From Ligustrum vulgare (Eukaryota; Streptophyta; Magnoliopsida; Lamiales; Oleaceae): DNA of 64,000 nucleotides. The DNA lies in assembly GCA_963555705.1 (NCBI GenBank), contig OY743181.1, positions 28,028,513-28,092,512 of the forward strand, read 5' to 3'. Below the pieces are notes generated by a model. The model was not told where the DNA came from, made no database searches, and saw nothing but the letters and a program-made list of their open reading frames with translations. Shown one piece after another: positions 1-12,207 of the stretch (its first letter is position 1; each line of letters begins with the position of its first letter). A program made the translations under genes and the position numbers.

Positions 1-1383
1 TCACTGCCTCTTAAATTCAAAGTTCTGAGTTTAAACTGAAAGTCATATTTTGCATCATCTAGCATAGTGGTTGGCTCATACTGGCTCATACATCTACTCT
101 CCAATTTTTGTCCATTAGCTACTCTGACTGTCATTGGCTTGTCACCCTTACTTTCATATCCCAATGCTTGCACCAGTCTCTCATCAATGAAACTGTGGGT
201 GCTCCCACTATCTATGAGAATTGAGATCTTCCTCCCTTTCAACCTCCCATGTATTCTGATTGTTTTGTGCTTGCTGTTTCCTAGTAAAGCATGCACTGAT
301 ATCTGCATGAATTCCTTAGCCTCTTCCTCCATAGTGATACCTTCTCCCACTTCTCCTCACTGCCTTCCTCAGCCTCTTCTACCACAATGTAATTGAATAC
401 TCTATTTTTGTAAATATGCCCTTGTGTATATTTCTCATCACACCTGAAACATTGCCCCAAATTTCTTTTTGTCTAAATATCAGGAGTTATGGTTTTATAA
501 TTGGAATTTTGGGTAATTTTGTTTGGAGGAGGAATCTTCTAGGTATTATTTTGGTTCCTACTGTAAGGATAAGTTGTTTTCTGGGAATAATTGTAGGAAT
601 TTTTTGTGAAGGTAAGGGGTCTTTGTGGTTTGAATTTCTTGGTAAGTGCCTGGATGGTAGTCTCATGTAGGAGAGCAACTTCAAATGCTTGGGATAAGGA
701 AGGGGTTTCATCATTTTCACCGTTGACCAGATTTCATCCTTCAATCCACTCGTGAAAACTGAAATATAATAACTCTCATGGGCTAGAGGCAACAACATCA
801 TTACTTAGACTTTTAGTTATTACAGAAGGCCTCTATCACCTCTTCTCCAGCATTTGCCGTAAACCTCTTGCAAATTTCAGCTGAAAACATTCCCCAAGTA
901 GCGTTTGGATGACTTGCAAAAAAAAAATATATATATGAAGCCATATATCTGCCTTCCCTTGCAGGTACATCTCGGAAATTCCCACCTTGACCTCCTTTTG
1001 ACATTTTGAATCTGAAATTTTTTTTGAATCTTCCTTATCTATTCTCTAGGTCCTTCTCCATTAAAATATGGAAAATCTATTTTAGGAAGTCTCTCATGTA
1101 TCCTATCCCTAGATATATTTGCAGAATGAAAATTATTACCAGTTGGTGTAGGTAGTAAGCCCTCTCCAGTAAAACAAGACATAGTGGGCATCTCTGTCAT
1201 TTTCTCCTTACCATGATTACTTGATCTAGTAAACTGTGATTTGTGGGTCATGCTACTTTCAATCAATGCACACATATTAGCTATTTGTTGGTGTAAGTTC
1301 TTTACCATCTCATCAATTTTTTCACTGGTTCGAATTAGCTTAGCTCCTAAATTTTTCACTAGTTTTGGTAATCTGAAACTCAA
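1..1383 (-). pseudogene. Ty3/gypsy gag-protease remnant
   Basis: Read on the minus strand this is the 5' coding part of a Ty3/gypsy polyprotein. It opens with a coiled-coil-like gag N-terminus and reaches RLPKIDFPYFNGEGPRE at about 1039-1090, a hallmark start of the plant gag domain. Gag continues in other frames, with ASHPNATWGMFSAEICKRF at about 850-930 and then SGLKDEIW near 725-750. A retropepsin follows at about 150-225 with the catalytic motif ILIDSGSTHSFI. The frame changes at least twice (near 1004-1039 and 801-813), so the gene is broken. The window edge cuts it before reverse transcriptase. Family assignment rests on motif recognition and on the tRNA-Met type PBS just upstream; it is not a functional gene. 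Confidence 0.85.
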
Positions 1384-1539
1384 TTTTCTCCTCGGTTATT
1401 GCATTTTTCTCTCCTAGCTCATTGACCGATTCCTTCAAACTGAACACAATCCCTTCCAATGCACTTTTTCCTGCTCCGTTTTATAGTTTCTTCCATAGCT
1501 TTAGCTTTGATTTCCATAATCCCAGATGGATCTCCACCA

Positions 1540-1550
1540 CTCTGATACCA
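1540..1550 (-). other. Primer binding site (initiator tRNA-Met type)
   Basis: The minus strand reads TGGTATCAGAG, the usual PBS of plant retrotransposons primed by initiator tRNA-Met. It lies six bases from an LTR-like terminus at 1557 (minus-strand end TAACA) and upstream of the gag remnant in the same orientation. Confidence 0.85.
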
Positions 1551-1556
1551 ATGTCA

Positions 1557-2200
1557 TGTTACAACTCCAAACAAATCCACAATAAAACTCAAACCAAACA
1601 CAACAATTGAACTTGAATAAGTGGTAATTGAAGACCCAACTATTTTAATATTGAATGAAACGAAGATTAAAGGGATAAACGAAGTTTAAAGGGAATTACA
1701 AGAATTGAGGGATTAGAAAAGAAGAATGAGATGAGAAAAAGAAAGAATCAGTGAGGGAGGGATGAAACGAAATTATCCAAAAACGTAACTAACTTAGTAG
1801 ACTTCTTCCCCTTTAATCTGTTGGAGAGAAGTCGTGCTTTACAATTCAGTAAACGCTTTATTTAAATGAAAAATTATACTTTATTCCTTTACATAAATGA
1901 AAAAAAAAAAATCTTTCAGCCCTCCTTCCAACAACGTCGTCTTCTTCATTCAAATTTCTTTTCCATACCGTTGGCTTCTGTTTCTCCTCTTTCCTTTTCC
2001 AATCCAATGTGCCAGCTCTCTCTTCTGTTTATCTGGTGGCTCCTTATGACACCGTGATGGAGATATGGAAAGAGAGAGAATAAGTTGAGAGAGAGTGGGA
2101 AGGGTAAAGAGAAAGTGGAAGAAAATGAATTGGGGTTTTGGAAATCGGTTTGGGTTTGGGTTGTGGACGGATTGGGTGTGTGGGGGTGTGTAGATTAATT
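1557..2200 (-). repeat. Probable 5' LTR of the Ty3/gypsy remnant
   Basis: The minus-strand LTR ends in GTTGTAACA at 1557, just before the PBS. The outer end is not determined, because no second LTR lies in the window to compare with and no matching TG terminus was found; 2200 is only where purine-rich, promoter-like sequence gives way to AT-rich sequence. The inner boundary is well supported and the outer one is a guess. Confidence 0.45.
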
Positions 2201-3774
2201 TAAATATTATATTATTCTTATTTTAGAATTAAAAATTTTAATTATCATCTGATTTTAGAACAAAAAACTTTAGAATCTTAATTTAAAATTGAAAGTTGAA
2301 AAAAAATGGGAGGGTATAATTTCCTCCTTTTTTTTTTGAAAGTTGCACAGTAGCCAGTTTTTCAAGCTTGCATTTCATGAATTTCGAATTTCATAATTGA
2401 AAATTCATGTTATAATTAGAGTTTAAAATGTATTAATAATTATATTCTTAAACAGAATTAATCCTACCTAATTTCACCCCAAACCTTAGTTTCTTTCACG
2501 CGTGTGAGAAATTTATTGGAACTTCAGCTTTGGGAGAAGGCGAACTAAAGTTGTCGAAGAGAGGGGCCATGGCACAAATCAGGGCCAGAATTGTGACGGA
2601 TATTGTCAATAAAGCATTAGCTTCGTACTTGAAAGAAATGGATTTTCGATTATTTTGTACATTTTAATTTAACATACTAATTGCAATGAATCATTTATGA
2701 TGTACATGTCTTTTATTTGGTGATTTGGGAAAAATTGTAACTTTCTGATTTTTAAGTTTAACACCTCATTTTGATATTTATTATTAGCACCTTTTGCATA
2801 TCACATGCTGCATGTTCATACTATTTGCATGTAACAATGCAAATACTGCGAAAAAATTGATTTTCCAGGAAAATGATGATCTTGTCACGAATAATGACAA
2901 TAAGTGTGTTATTATTCGTAGAAAGATTGGAAACAGAGTTTTGAAGATTAATCGATAAAAATTAAAAGATGAGCTAAGTGATCGAGGACTAAAGTGCAAT
3001 TGAAAAAATATTGATTTTTATAGAAAAATGTTTAAATTCTGAGCTAAAGAGTACTTTATTTTGGCATATAATGAAATTTGACGATTTTTAAAGCTCATTA
3101 GGACTCTTAAAAATATCATTTTGGGCTTAATGAGTTTATACTATCCAGTCCAAGAGTAGCTCATGGTGACTCGGGTGAAACGCATAGGATATTGGAATGG
3201 TAAATTTGGCTAGGTCGTGTACCCTGCAAGAAATGTTGAGAAATCCTTCAATGTATATTCTCTTCAAAATATTTACATGCGTTCTCATTATTGCGGCTGT
3301 TGACGGTCGTCAATCAACGGTCAATGACCGCTTAGCTCAACTAGATCTCTAGATAAGCCCCTCTGCCTACCGTTGAAATATGTATTGTTCCTCTATGTGT
3401 GTTTGATGTTATTTAAAAAGAGTTTTTTAAAAATGAATAATGATTTTTTTGAGAATTGATGATTGAGATTTGTTTGAAAAGTAAGATATCGTAGGCTTGA
3501 CTTTTAATAGATAATTGAGATTAAATACTGTAGAAAAAAGAGAAAAGTTTAAAGAAAAACAAATATTTTTTCCATATAATTTTTGGGTTTTATCAAATTC
3601 ACAATGGACCCTACAATCGGATCTAGAAGTCGATAGGCTGACCCAAAAGATCGAATTATTTTATTACCCGATGGCTGATTCGTTTGCCCAACCTAATGAC
3701 TAATTCCTCTCCTCCTACGGCGCTGTAATACATATACAGTTCTAAAGAAGCTACGTAGATCAGCTCAAAAGCAC
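2201..3774. other. AT-rich intergenic sequence
   Basis: No gene, RNA or bounded repeat was recognised here. A short open stretch starts at an ATG near 2569 (reading MAQIRARIV) but ends within about 35 codons and has no recognisable relative. The region ends at the probable promoter and 5' UTR of the TPT1 gene. Confidence 0.6.
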
Positions 3775-3897
3775 ATGTGGTCTTCACTCAGCAGCAGTGG
3801 ATTGAGAATTCTGCGCTGCCGCGTTGTTTATCTTCCAAAGCCGCTTCCAATTTACCCTCTTTCTCTGGTATATCCCGAGTTCCAAACCCGAATTTTG

Positions 3898-6800
3898 ATG
3901 GATAGTTTCAGTAAAAACGCATCTTTCACTGCTTCCGCTGGTTCCAGCAGAAGGTCTGTTTGTGTTTTCCCTCAAAATTGTTTGTTTTCATGTCAAAGAT
4001 TATAATTTTCTTTCCTGAACTCTTTTACTAACTTTTGTGTTTAATTTGTGGTGTGGAGATGAAGAGGACTTGTGAAGAACGATAATCGCGAAAGATCAAG
4101 AGGGCGTGGCGATGGCTCTTGCAAAGATAAAATTGATGCACTTGGCAGACTTCTGTATGTAATTATTATTGCTCTTTTATTTATTTGATTGTTTGATTGT
4201 TTTTGGATCAGTTAGTGTTTCACTGTAGTGTTTTTAATGGAACAAAAGAAGGGATAAAGATGAAGAAGATTACCCAATTTACAAAAGTAAAATCAGTAAT
4301 TTTGGAATTTTTTTTTTTTTTTTTTTAATTTTTTTTTTTTGTTTTTTTAATGAGTTTAAAGCAGGAATGACCATTGAAAAGTTTAATCCAACTGGGCTTC
4401 TAATGAAGTTGTGATGTCTTAAACTAAAATGATTACAAAAAACAGGGCATTCTGAAATTCTTATTAGGTTATGCTTTTGATGTTCTGCTGAAAACTATTA
4501 ATAAAAGAGATAAATTTTCTTAATATTTATAATTATTTGAATCCTTCTTGTAGACCACAATTTTTTTTTTTTAAACAGTTGTAAGTGTTTTTCATATCAA
4601 AGAGTGTTCAATTGGGTTCTAATCTATTTATTTATATATATTTTGTTATAATTTACGGTTAACCAGACATGAAATGAATACTAAAATCTTCATGCCCAGT
4701 TAAATTTAGTTGAGGCATCTGTCCTATTATTATTGACTGAAGTTAGTTATTTGTGGGCAATAATTCCAGAACACGTATATTGCGGCACATGGCTTCTGAG
4801 CTGAAATTGGACATGAGGAGTGATGGATATGTCAATGTCCAAAACCTGCTAAAGCTAAAGCTGAAAACCTTTGCTAATATTCCGTTACATTCGCATACTG
4901 TTGATGATGTTAGAGAGGTTTGTACTCTTATCTTTGTATATAAACCTGATGTGAAGAATCCATATCAAGTATGCGTTTAAATTCCGTTCACTACTTTCTG
5001 GGGTAAATTTCTTCAAGTATTCTTTAGCTATGATTTTGGAAGATATTGATAATCTATTGATCAGTGGTCATCCTTCTATTGTTACATTCTTAGTTTCTGT
5101 TCAGGGACGATCTTGTTATTTAAAGTCATCAACATCTTAACCAGTACTCTTGAAAATTATTTTACGGAGGATACATCTTGAGGCGCATTTCATGTGAAAC
5201 TTCATTAGACACCTCAAAGCTTATACAAATTGAGTGCTATATTCAAGGATTAAGCCTCACATTGGCTGAGGCGTGTGCTTGTTTGTTTTGAAATATCTTG
5301 GTTTTTTATTATTAGCCTCAGCATTTTGAGCTGTAGTTTAGAATACTGTACACATTTTTTTGTTATCTTTACACGAGGAGTTTACCTGGCATGGCCATGT
5401 CTTTATTACTAATAGTTAAGAAGGATGTTGTGTAGGAGCATCTCCAATTGTTGGAAGAAAGTCGGATGTTTGTCTAATCATCTTCATGTGGGGGCTTGCT
5501 TCCTACTTTTATAGTTCTGAACCTTCTGGCTCAGGACGGAACACGAGGATCATTTAAACTTGGCATGGTCTTTAAATAAGCTCACGTTCACCTGGTCGAA
5601 TGTTAATACTTGCTTGTGAGTTCAATAATATTTTGGCCTTCAAAGTTTGTGTACCTTTCTGTGTTGTTCCCCTTTCTCGTTTGCAGTGCTAACTAGATTG
5701 GAGAATCACAACATGAAAATGTTCTTCTCAATGTATACCCTGTGTTATTAACTTATTATAAATAATTATTTTCAGTCAAATACATGTTTTCCTCCAGATG
5801 ACTTGCTAAACAATCATTTTTCTGCTTAATTTAATATCCAACAGGCTGTCAGAAAAGATAACAAACAGAGGTTTAGCCTATTGGAAGAAAATGGGGAGCT
5901 TCTTATACGTGCAAATCAAGGCCACACCATAGCGGTAATGCATAGTCTGAAGATTGCAATTAGGACTGAATTTGGGCTGTAGTATATTTGAATAAAGTTG
6001 ATAACTGAAAGTAGCCCATCATTTCTGTTATCTAAAATATTATTGGGCCCTTTCTTTTTCTTGGTTGAAGGAATGAATTTTATCAAGATTTTATTGTTGG
6101 AGTTGGGATATGAAATTCTTTAATGAATTTCAGTTGTTAAAATTTTTAAGTTTTAATTCTTAGAATTAATGAAAGTTGAAACAATTTCAGTAGAACTTCA
6201 ATTCTGAAAAATCATAGACATTTGGTGGTAATTTCAGTTAGAAGTGTCTCAATGCTGCATTTGTTATGGTTCATCTCAATATAATTTTTATTTATACTTT
6301 TACAAGTATATCAGCGTCCAAAGCTGCTGAAAGTGCATTACTAATGCGTAGTGACGGCACTATTTATCTGAAATTATATTATGATCCAGTTAGATTGAAA
6401 ATGTAATATCAATGTCTCTAGGTTTCAGGCAAGAAGCATTGATTAATAGACTTGAGATTTTTGTGTTGAGATATCTAATCTATGATTAATTCCAAAAGAA
6501 AATGAGTAGTTAAAATAAATTGATTAGAATAGATCTTCAACCTTTTATTTCTGAAGAGGTTGATGAATCAATTTTTCTTTTCGGGTTGTGTTATTTGCAC
6601 GTTTCAAGTGCTTAATTTTGTTGAACTTCTAATATTTCTTAGCATTCTGTTATGCAGTTTTGATTGACAAGTTAAGTTTTCCTCCCACGATGTATTTGGC
6701 TTTAAAGCTCTTTTCAGAGTTAATTAATTGTTAATCCTTACTTGGTTGCGTCATTTGATTATTTATTTGACCCTTTTCAATTATTAGTTTTCTAAATTAT

Positions 6801-8613
6801 TTGGTGGACAGACAGTTGAATCAGAGAGCTTGTTGAACCCCATACTTTCACCTGAAGAAGTTCAAGGTGAGATGTTACTTTGGATTGTCATCTATTTCTC
6901 TTCCGGAAGAGATCAAGTTAATTATTTTACATCTACTGCTAAGAGTTTCCTAATATTTCGGTGTTTTGCAGTGTGTGTACATGGGACCTACAAGAAGAAC
7001 TTGGAATCAATTTTAGAACATGGTCTCAAACGCATGAAGAGATTACATGTACATTTCTCTTGTGGCTTGCCAACAGATGGCGAAGTTATTAGTGGTGAGA
7101 TATTTGATTCTAGTTTGTCGTGTGCTCTGGTCTATCATGTAGTTTCGGACAGCAAATTCGTTTTCCGCATTCTATGCTTGCTTGATTAGGAGATGGCAAT
7201 GGGTCAGTTTTGAAAAATCCATACCCTACCTGCTAAAGATATGTAATCTTCATACCCAACACATATACCCATTAAAGAAAGATGGATTGGAGTCGGGTTA
7301 TTATCGGGTATGCTTCTATACCTATTTGAAAATCATTACCTAATTTTTGTTTGTTCTTTTGAAAAGTGAAGACAATTAAATTGTAAACAAAATTTCATAT
7401 TTTATAAGGGGATTCAGGAAAAATTTAAAAATTGTCGAATATAATCTTCAAATGAGACAAAATTAAAGAAATGAGACGTCGCGACTAGATTTTCAGTCTT
7501 TCAGAATTTTGTCATTTTAATTGCTATTTTTAAAGCAAATAATGGGTATACGGGTCGGGTATAGTTCTTGTTTCTAAACATATACCCGACTCATATTCAT
7601 GTATGGTTTTATTAGTAAACTCCATACCTCACCTAGGCGGGTAATCCCCACCCCGTTCGGTCTAGTCTCCGCAGGTATCGGGTTCAATGGATTGTTTTGC
7701 CATCCCTAATTAGGATTCATGAGCACGTATACAGGGAATGACTCACCATATTGTTTTGGTATATTTGTTGCACGTTTGGTATGCGTGACTAGTATATGAT
7801 ACAAGGAACAAGATTCTAGATTCTTGTTCATCATTTTAGTCTAGAGTTATCCAACCCTACATACCAAAATGCCATTAATGTTTTACTTCAGTCTATTAAC
7901 AATGATACAATGATGTACATTGATGCTTAAAATAGATGTAACTTTTCTTACTTGAAGTGTAAAGTAGGTAGGCAGCTCTCTTCCTTGTTTAGCTCCGGGA
8001 CATAGTACAAACCTCGAAATTCTGGGGAGAGGTGTTTTTCTTCAATATAACCTGCTTGTAGAAGATTATTGATAAAGAATTTTAATTGAAACCTAAAGTA
8101 AAAGGGTTCTATCTTGAAATTTGTCGTAAGATATCTTCCAAATGTACATGCGCAATGTTGTATGTGCACTAAAAAGTGTTGTACTTGGGGTGGCTTAGTC
8201 ATGTTCCCATTATATTGTATTGTTTTCCACCTTCAGATAAGAGAGGAAGTTTTTATTTGTTACATATTTTTATTGTATTTAGATTTTATTAGAAATAAGG
8301 CTTAGTTTTTTGTTTGTTTTCAATTGACGTGATTTTTCAGGGATGAGAAGAGATGTCAATTTGTTGATCTTTCTTGATGTAAGAAAAGCTTTGGAAGGTA
8401 TGTCATATGAACATTGGCATAGTTCTTGTTTTCGCTTTTATAATATATTGTTTCTCAACGTCGTCTTTTATTTCAGAGGGAATGAAGCTTTACATGTCGG
8501 ATAACAGGGTGATCTTGACTGAGGGCTTTGACGGAGTGGTTCCCGTGAAGTACTTCCAGAAGATAGAATCGTGGCCAAAGAGAGAGCTTATACCCTTTCA
8601 GACGGGCAAGTAG
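3898..8613 (+). CDS. TPT1: tRNA 2'-phosphotransferase (TPT1/KptA family)
   Basis: The enzyme removes the splice-junction 2'-phosphate from ligated tRNA by transferring it to NAD+. Eight exons join in frame with GT-AG introns: 3898-3953, 4065-4154, 4770-4917, 5845-5934, 6812-6866, 6972-7094, 8341-8397 and 8477-8613, giving 756 nt and 251 residues. Family motifs appear in order: the active-site Arg-His in LTRILRHMAS (about 49-58), CVHGTYKKNLESIL (about 148-161), GLKRMKRLHVHFSCGLPTDG (about 164-183), LLIFLDVRKAL, and NRVILTEGFDGVVPVKYFQ near the C-terminus. No stop or frameshift was seen, so it looks functional. An in-frame ATG at 3775 would add 41 residues (292 total) resembling an organelle presequence; 3898 was chosen because the shorter form matches the compact N-terminus I recall for the family. 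Introns are AT-rich, and intron 6 holds a MITE. This is the only clear host gene in the window. Confidence 0.93.
7191..7706. mobile_element. hAT-type MITE in TPT1 intron 6
   Basis: A 516-bp insert is flanked by imperfect 8-bp duplications, TGATTAGG (7183-7190) and TAATTAGG (7707-7714). The ends are inverted: the left begins AGATGGCAAT and the reverse complement of the right begins GGGATGGCAA. The 8-bp duplication and GATGGCAA termini fit a non-autonomous hAT element. It has no coding capacity. The body carries repeated GGGTATACGGGTCGGG-like stretches. It lies wholly inside the intron between TPT1 exons 6 and 7 and leaves both splice sites intact. Confidence 0.75.
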
Positions 8614-9272
8614 AATTTATCTCCTCTAAATATACATTTATATCTTTGGCCAAGGTGAATTTTGTGTCTTTGCCAAACATGAGCTTAGCTAGGTAGATAT
8701 CATGAAATGGGACATATTTTATATTATTTGTATCTACATGGATCATCTTCTTGAATAGTGTTATTCTTCGAATTTAAATGACTAGTTAGTAACTATGAGA
8801 AGAATTTTGTCCCGTTAAAGCAGTCCAAAAGTGTTCATACGCAACTATGTTTTGACGAAGGTATTGTGGCAGTTACTCTTACCAAATAGGACACTTTTTC
8901 TTCTTCTACTAATGAATTTGACAAATAATCTTGGCCATTAATTTCACTTAAATTAATCTGAGCTCTTCCTATCGACCATTGTGACTCCAGAATTAATATA
9001 TGCCTGACTATGAATTACCAAGAAAGCGTCTGTTTACAGATGTATGTATGTGGTGCCTTTTTTCATTGTCATTCACAGCATTTCCTTCCTAGTGAATGTG
9101 GAAAGAAGCATCGTCGTCGATGCCGAGAGAGGCCGTCTATAAGTGTCGTAGGTGGTAGGCCATGGCGTGACACTAGCTGCCTCCCGTCAAAATGAGGTGG
9201 CAGTGAAAAATCAACAAAATGCGGAAATGATTGTCCAAAAATGGACGGCCTTTTTCAGTTTTCATGGCCTTG

Positions 9273-9308
<36 letters not shown>

Positions 9309-9647
9309 GATTTCTTCCTCTCTCCAATTTTCCTTTCTCTCTTCCTTTCAATTTTTCAATTACTTATTTTTTTTCTCTCTTGTCAACTAAGTCAATCTTT
9401 ATAGTGTGAGTATTGGAAATGCTCTAATAGAACATTGCATTAATCTTAGTGGAGCTGATTTCTTTTTACATCAAACTTAAATTAAATTAATGTATGATTA
9501 TTATGTGAATAAATATTGTGGTATTTGGCATTATGTGACTCGTGAACAGTAGCGTTGGTATGATTTATGGTTTCAAAATATTAGCATATAAAAATTCATG
9601 ATTTACTGTTTTTAGTTCTATTAACACTAGTGTCTTATTATACTTTA
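8614..9647. other. Intergenic region 3' of TPT1
   Basis: This holds the TPT1 3' UTR followed by AT-rich sequence with a poly-T run at about 9278-9303. The stretch from about 9077 to 9428 has weakly inverted ends containing AGCATTTCC and could be an old MITE, but no target duplication was found. No gene was recognised. Confidence 0.5.
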
Positions 9648-9659
9648 CTAGTGCATCAC

Positions 9660-9674
9660 CCGTGCGTTGCACGG
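9660..9674 (-). terminator. Helitron 3' terminal hairpin
   Basis: A 6-bp perfect stem (CCGTGC with GCACGG) around a three-base loop lies nine bases inside the CTAG terminus. In Helitrons this subterminal hairpin acts as the transposition terminator; it is not a transcription terminator. Confidence 0.8.
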
Positions 9675-9816
9675 ATTTGTGCTAAAAAAAATTCACATAT
9701 TAAGATTAGATATTTTGCTTAATTTAAAAATATTATTGGGTTTGCGAACAATTAATATGAAATGAGCATCATATATAGTTACAATTGTCTTAAAATATTA
9801 AAATTTTTTTCAACAG

Positions 9817-10326
9817 TTACAAATTTTGGAAAATTTCCTTGTACACAACATTTGTCATCGTATTACCTTCATCCTTATCGCAAATCAGGATCTTCAACCC
9901 TTTCCGATTTGTAACTCTGGACACAGCAACATAGAACTGATCATGACTGAAGACTGATTTTTTCAAGTACAGGCCAACATGAGATAGAGATTGACCCTGA
10001 CTCTTGTTGATTGTCATTGCGTACGACACAATTAGAGGAAATTGTCTTCGTTGAAATTTAAATGGGAATCTTCGGTCAGATGGAGTCAGGGTCATCCTAG
10101 GAATAAGAACCTTTTGATCTGTACTATTTCCAGTGAGAATCTTTGCTTTAAGAACGTGACTTCTGAGTCTTGTTAGCTGATCAATGGTCCTGATCTCAGT
10201 ATTCCCACTCTCAAGATCACCTGACACCGTGTAGACAGTAGACGAAGATAGGAGACTGACCCTTTCAGAGCATGTGTTTGTCCCAGTCAATAATCTTAAA
10301 TAAAACACAGTTAAAAAGTATATCAA
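9817..10326 (-). pseudogene. Helitron Pif1-like helicase, C-terminal remnant
   Basis: The open frame encodes the last part of the RepHel helicase. The conserved tail has FIPR-like [12 protein letters not shown], then [18 protein letters not shown] and [18 protein letters not shown], the late Pif1/RecD helicase motifs, and ends [12 protein letters not shown]. About 110 residues resemble Helitron helicases well. The upstream 50 or so residues look poorly related, and the Walker A and B motifs and the Rep domain are absent. It lies 166 bp from the Helitron 3' end, as usual for RepHel. It cannot act as a helicase by itself. Confidence 0.85.
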
Positions 10327-10531
10327 TAAAACTATAAACTATGGCACATAAAGGGGGATATAGACCGAAGTTTTACTTGCTACGAAAATTAGTAACCTCA
10401 TCACAGCTATCGTTGACCAACATCTTGGTAACGTAAAACGTGTTACATATTCGATAAATACTTATATTCATTCAAAGATTGAATAACAGTTAATTAACAA
10501 ATAATATGTTCATGTGAGCAGTAATCTATAC

Positions 10532-10594
<63 letters not shown>

Positions 10595-10869
10595 CATCAT
10601 CATCATCATCATCTACACTCTTATGGTTACATTGAGGAGTAATTTGTATAATAAAATTAAGAACAATAATAGTGATAATAATAGTGATAATAATGGTAAG
10701 AATGATAATAATAATAATAATGACAATAAATCTTAAAATACTAATATCTTTGAAAATGAACGAAGATAGAAAAATAAATTCAAGAATTACATCAATGATG
10801 ATAATACATTTTGAATAAAAAATAACAATAATGAATGAACAATAATATGTTCCTAGTAGTAATTTATAC

Positions 10870-10921
<52 letters not shown>
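10532..10921. repeat. AAT trinucleotide microsatellites
   Basis: Two long (AAT)n tracts, 10532-10594 (running into ATC repeats to 10613) and 10871-10921, bracket interrupted AAT-rich sequence. They lie inside the Helitron. An open frame across them is tyrosine- and isoleucine-rich low complexity and is not a gene. Confidence 0.9.
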
Positions 10922-10922
<1 letters not shown>

Positions 10923-10977
10923 CTACACACTTATGGTTACAGTAATGAAAATTAAAAACAATAAATGTAATCACCAA

Positions 10978-11861
10978 TTTGTTTTAATTTTATTTGTATT
11001 CATCACCAATTTTCTTTTTAATGTATTTTTATTTTTAATTAAGTTTAAATTTTAATGTATTTATTACATATATTTTATAAAAACTTCAACACATACACAC
11101 AAATTTACTTATTAAAGAAATGATAATATCTTGAACGGTACTCAAGACATTTTATTTTTTTGGAATTCATGAAAATATATTAATCATACAATCATATTAT
11201 CAAATAAAAAATATAGTATAAATAATATTTTATTACAATATATTAACGAATTCGAATTTTTTAAAAAAGACAACACTAATCAAAATAGGACAAAAATACC
11301 CACGCGTCTTAAAATTTGACGCATAATTTTATTTTATTTTTTGGTATTAAATTTGTTTTAATTTTACTTGTTTTCATCACCAATTTTCTTTTTAATGTAT
11401 TTTAATTTTTGATTAAGTTTAATTTTTAAAGTATTGATTACATATATTTTATAAAAACTTCAATATATATATATATAGACACACACACACACACACACAC
11501 ACATACATATACATAATACATATACATATTAAAGAAATGATAATGTCTTTCACGGTGCTCAAGACATTTCTTTTTTTTTTTGGAATTCATGAAATTATGT
11601 TGATTATATAATCATATCAGGTAAAAAATATAGTACAAATAATATTTTATTACAATATTTTTTTGAATTCGAAAATTTAAAAAAGATAACACTAATCAAA
11701 AAAAAAAAGTTTTATAATTTGACACTTAATTAAATTTTATTTTATTAAATTGTTTTAATTTTATTTGTATTCATCGCCAATTTTCTTTTTAATATATTTT
11801 AATTTTTGATTAAGTTTAATTTTTAATGTATTGATTATATATATATTTTATAAAAACTTCA

Positions 11862-11952
<91 letters not shown>

Positions 11953-12118
11953 TGAAATTATGTTGATTATATAATCATATCAGGTAAAAAATATAGTACA
12001 AATAATATTTTATTACAATATTTTATTGAATTCGAAAATTTAAAAAAGATAACACTAATCAAAAAAAAAAAAAGTTTTATAATTTGACACTTAATTAAAT
12101 TTTATTTTTATTAAATTG
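10978..12118. repeat. Three diverged tandem units of about 380 bp in the Helitron
   Basis: Units begin near 10978, 11351 and 11749, each with TTGTTTTAATTTTA followed by a conserved run around CATCACCAATTTTC. They continue through a shared block ending near AACACTAATCAAAA. The units differ mainly in microsatellite content: the third has lost its middle block, replaced by a long (CA)n(TA)n tract at 11864-11949. The breakpoint of the 25-kb duplication (11829) falls inside the third unit. Confidence 0.8.
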
Positions 12119-12133
12119 TTTTAATTTTATTTT

Positions 12134-12156
12134 AAGTTAGTAATAAATATGTGTGT

Positions 12157-12194
<38 letters not shown>

Positions 12195-12207
12195 TTATTA
12201 CTAACTT
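12134..12207. repeat. Perfect inverted repeat around a CA microsatellite
   Basis: The 23-bp arms 12134-12156 and 12185-12207 are perfect reverse complements and enclose a (CA)n tract. Because the arms end in GTGTGT/ACACAC, the potential stem can slip into the repeat. A copy is present in the second duplicate near 37240-37314. Confidence 0.85.

Noticed and set aside
2569..2670. Short frame starting MAQIRARIV
   Set aside because: About 33 codons, no relative recognised, and no splice continuation that I could support.
5433..5460. GGAGCATCTCCAATTG in TPT1 intron 3, resembling a PIF/Harbinger MITE end
   Set aside because: No matching inverted end or TAA/TTA target duplication was found within the intron.
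9077..9428. Possible MITE with inverted AGCATTTCC ends
   Set aside because: Only nine bases match and there is no target duplication.
10494..10871. 125-codon minus-strand frame
   Set aside because: It is the translation of (AAT)n and (ATC)n microsatellites, giving poly-Tyr and poly-Asp; low complexity and not a gene.
10532..12190. Short regular repeats that might suggest a CRISPR-like array
   Set aside because: They are simple microsatellites without spacers, in a plant nuclear context.
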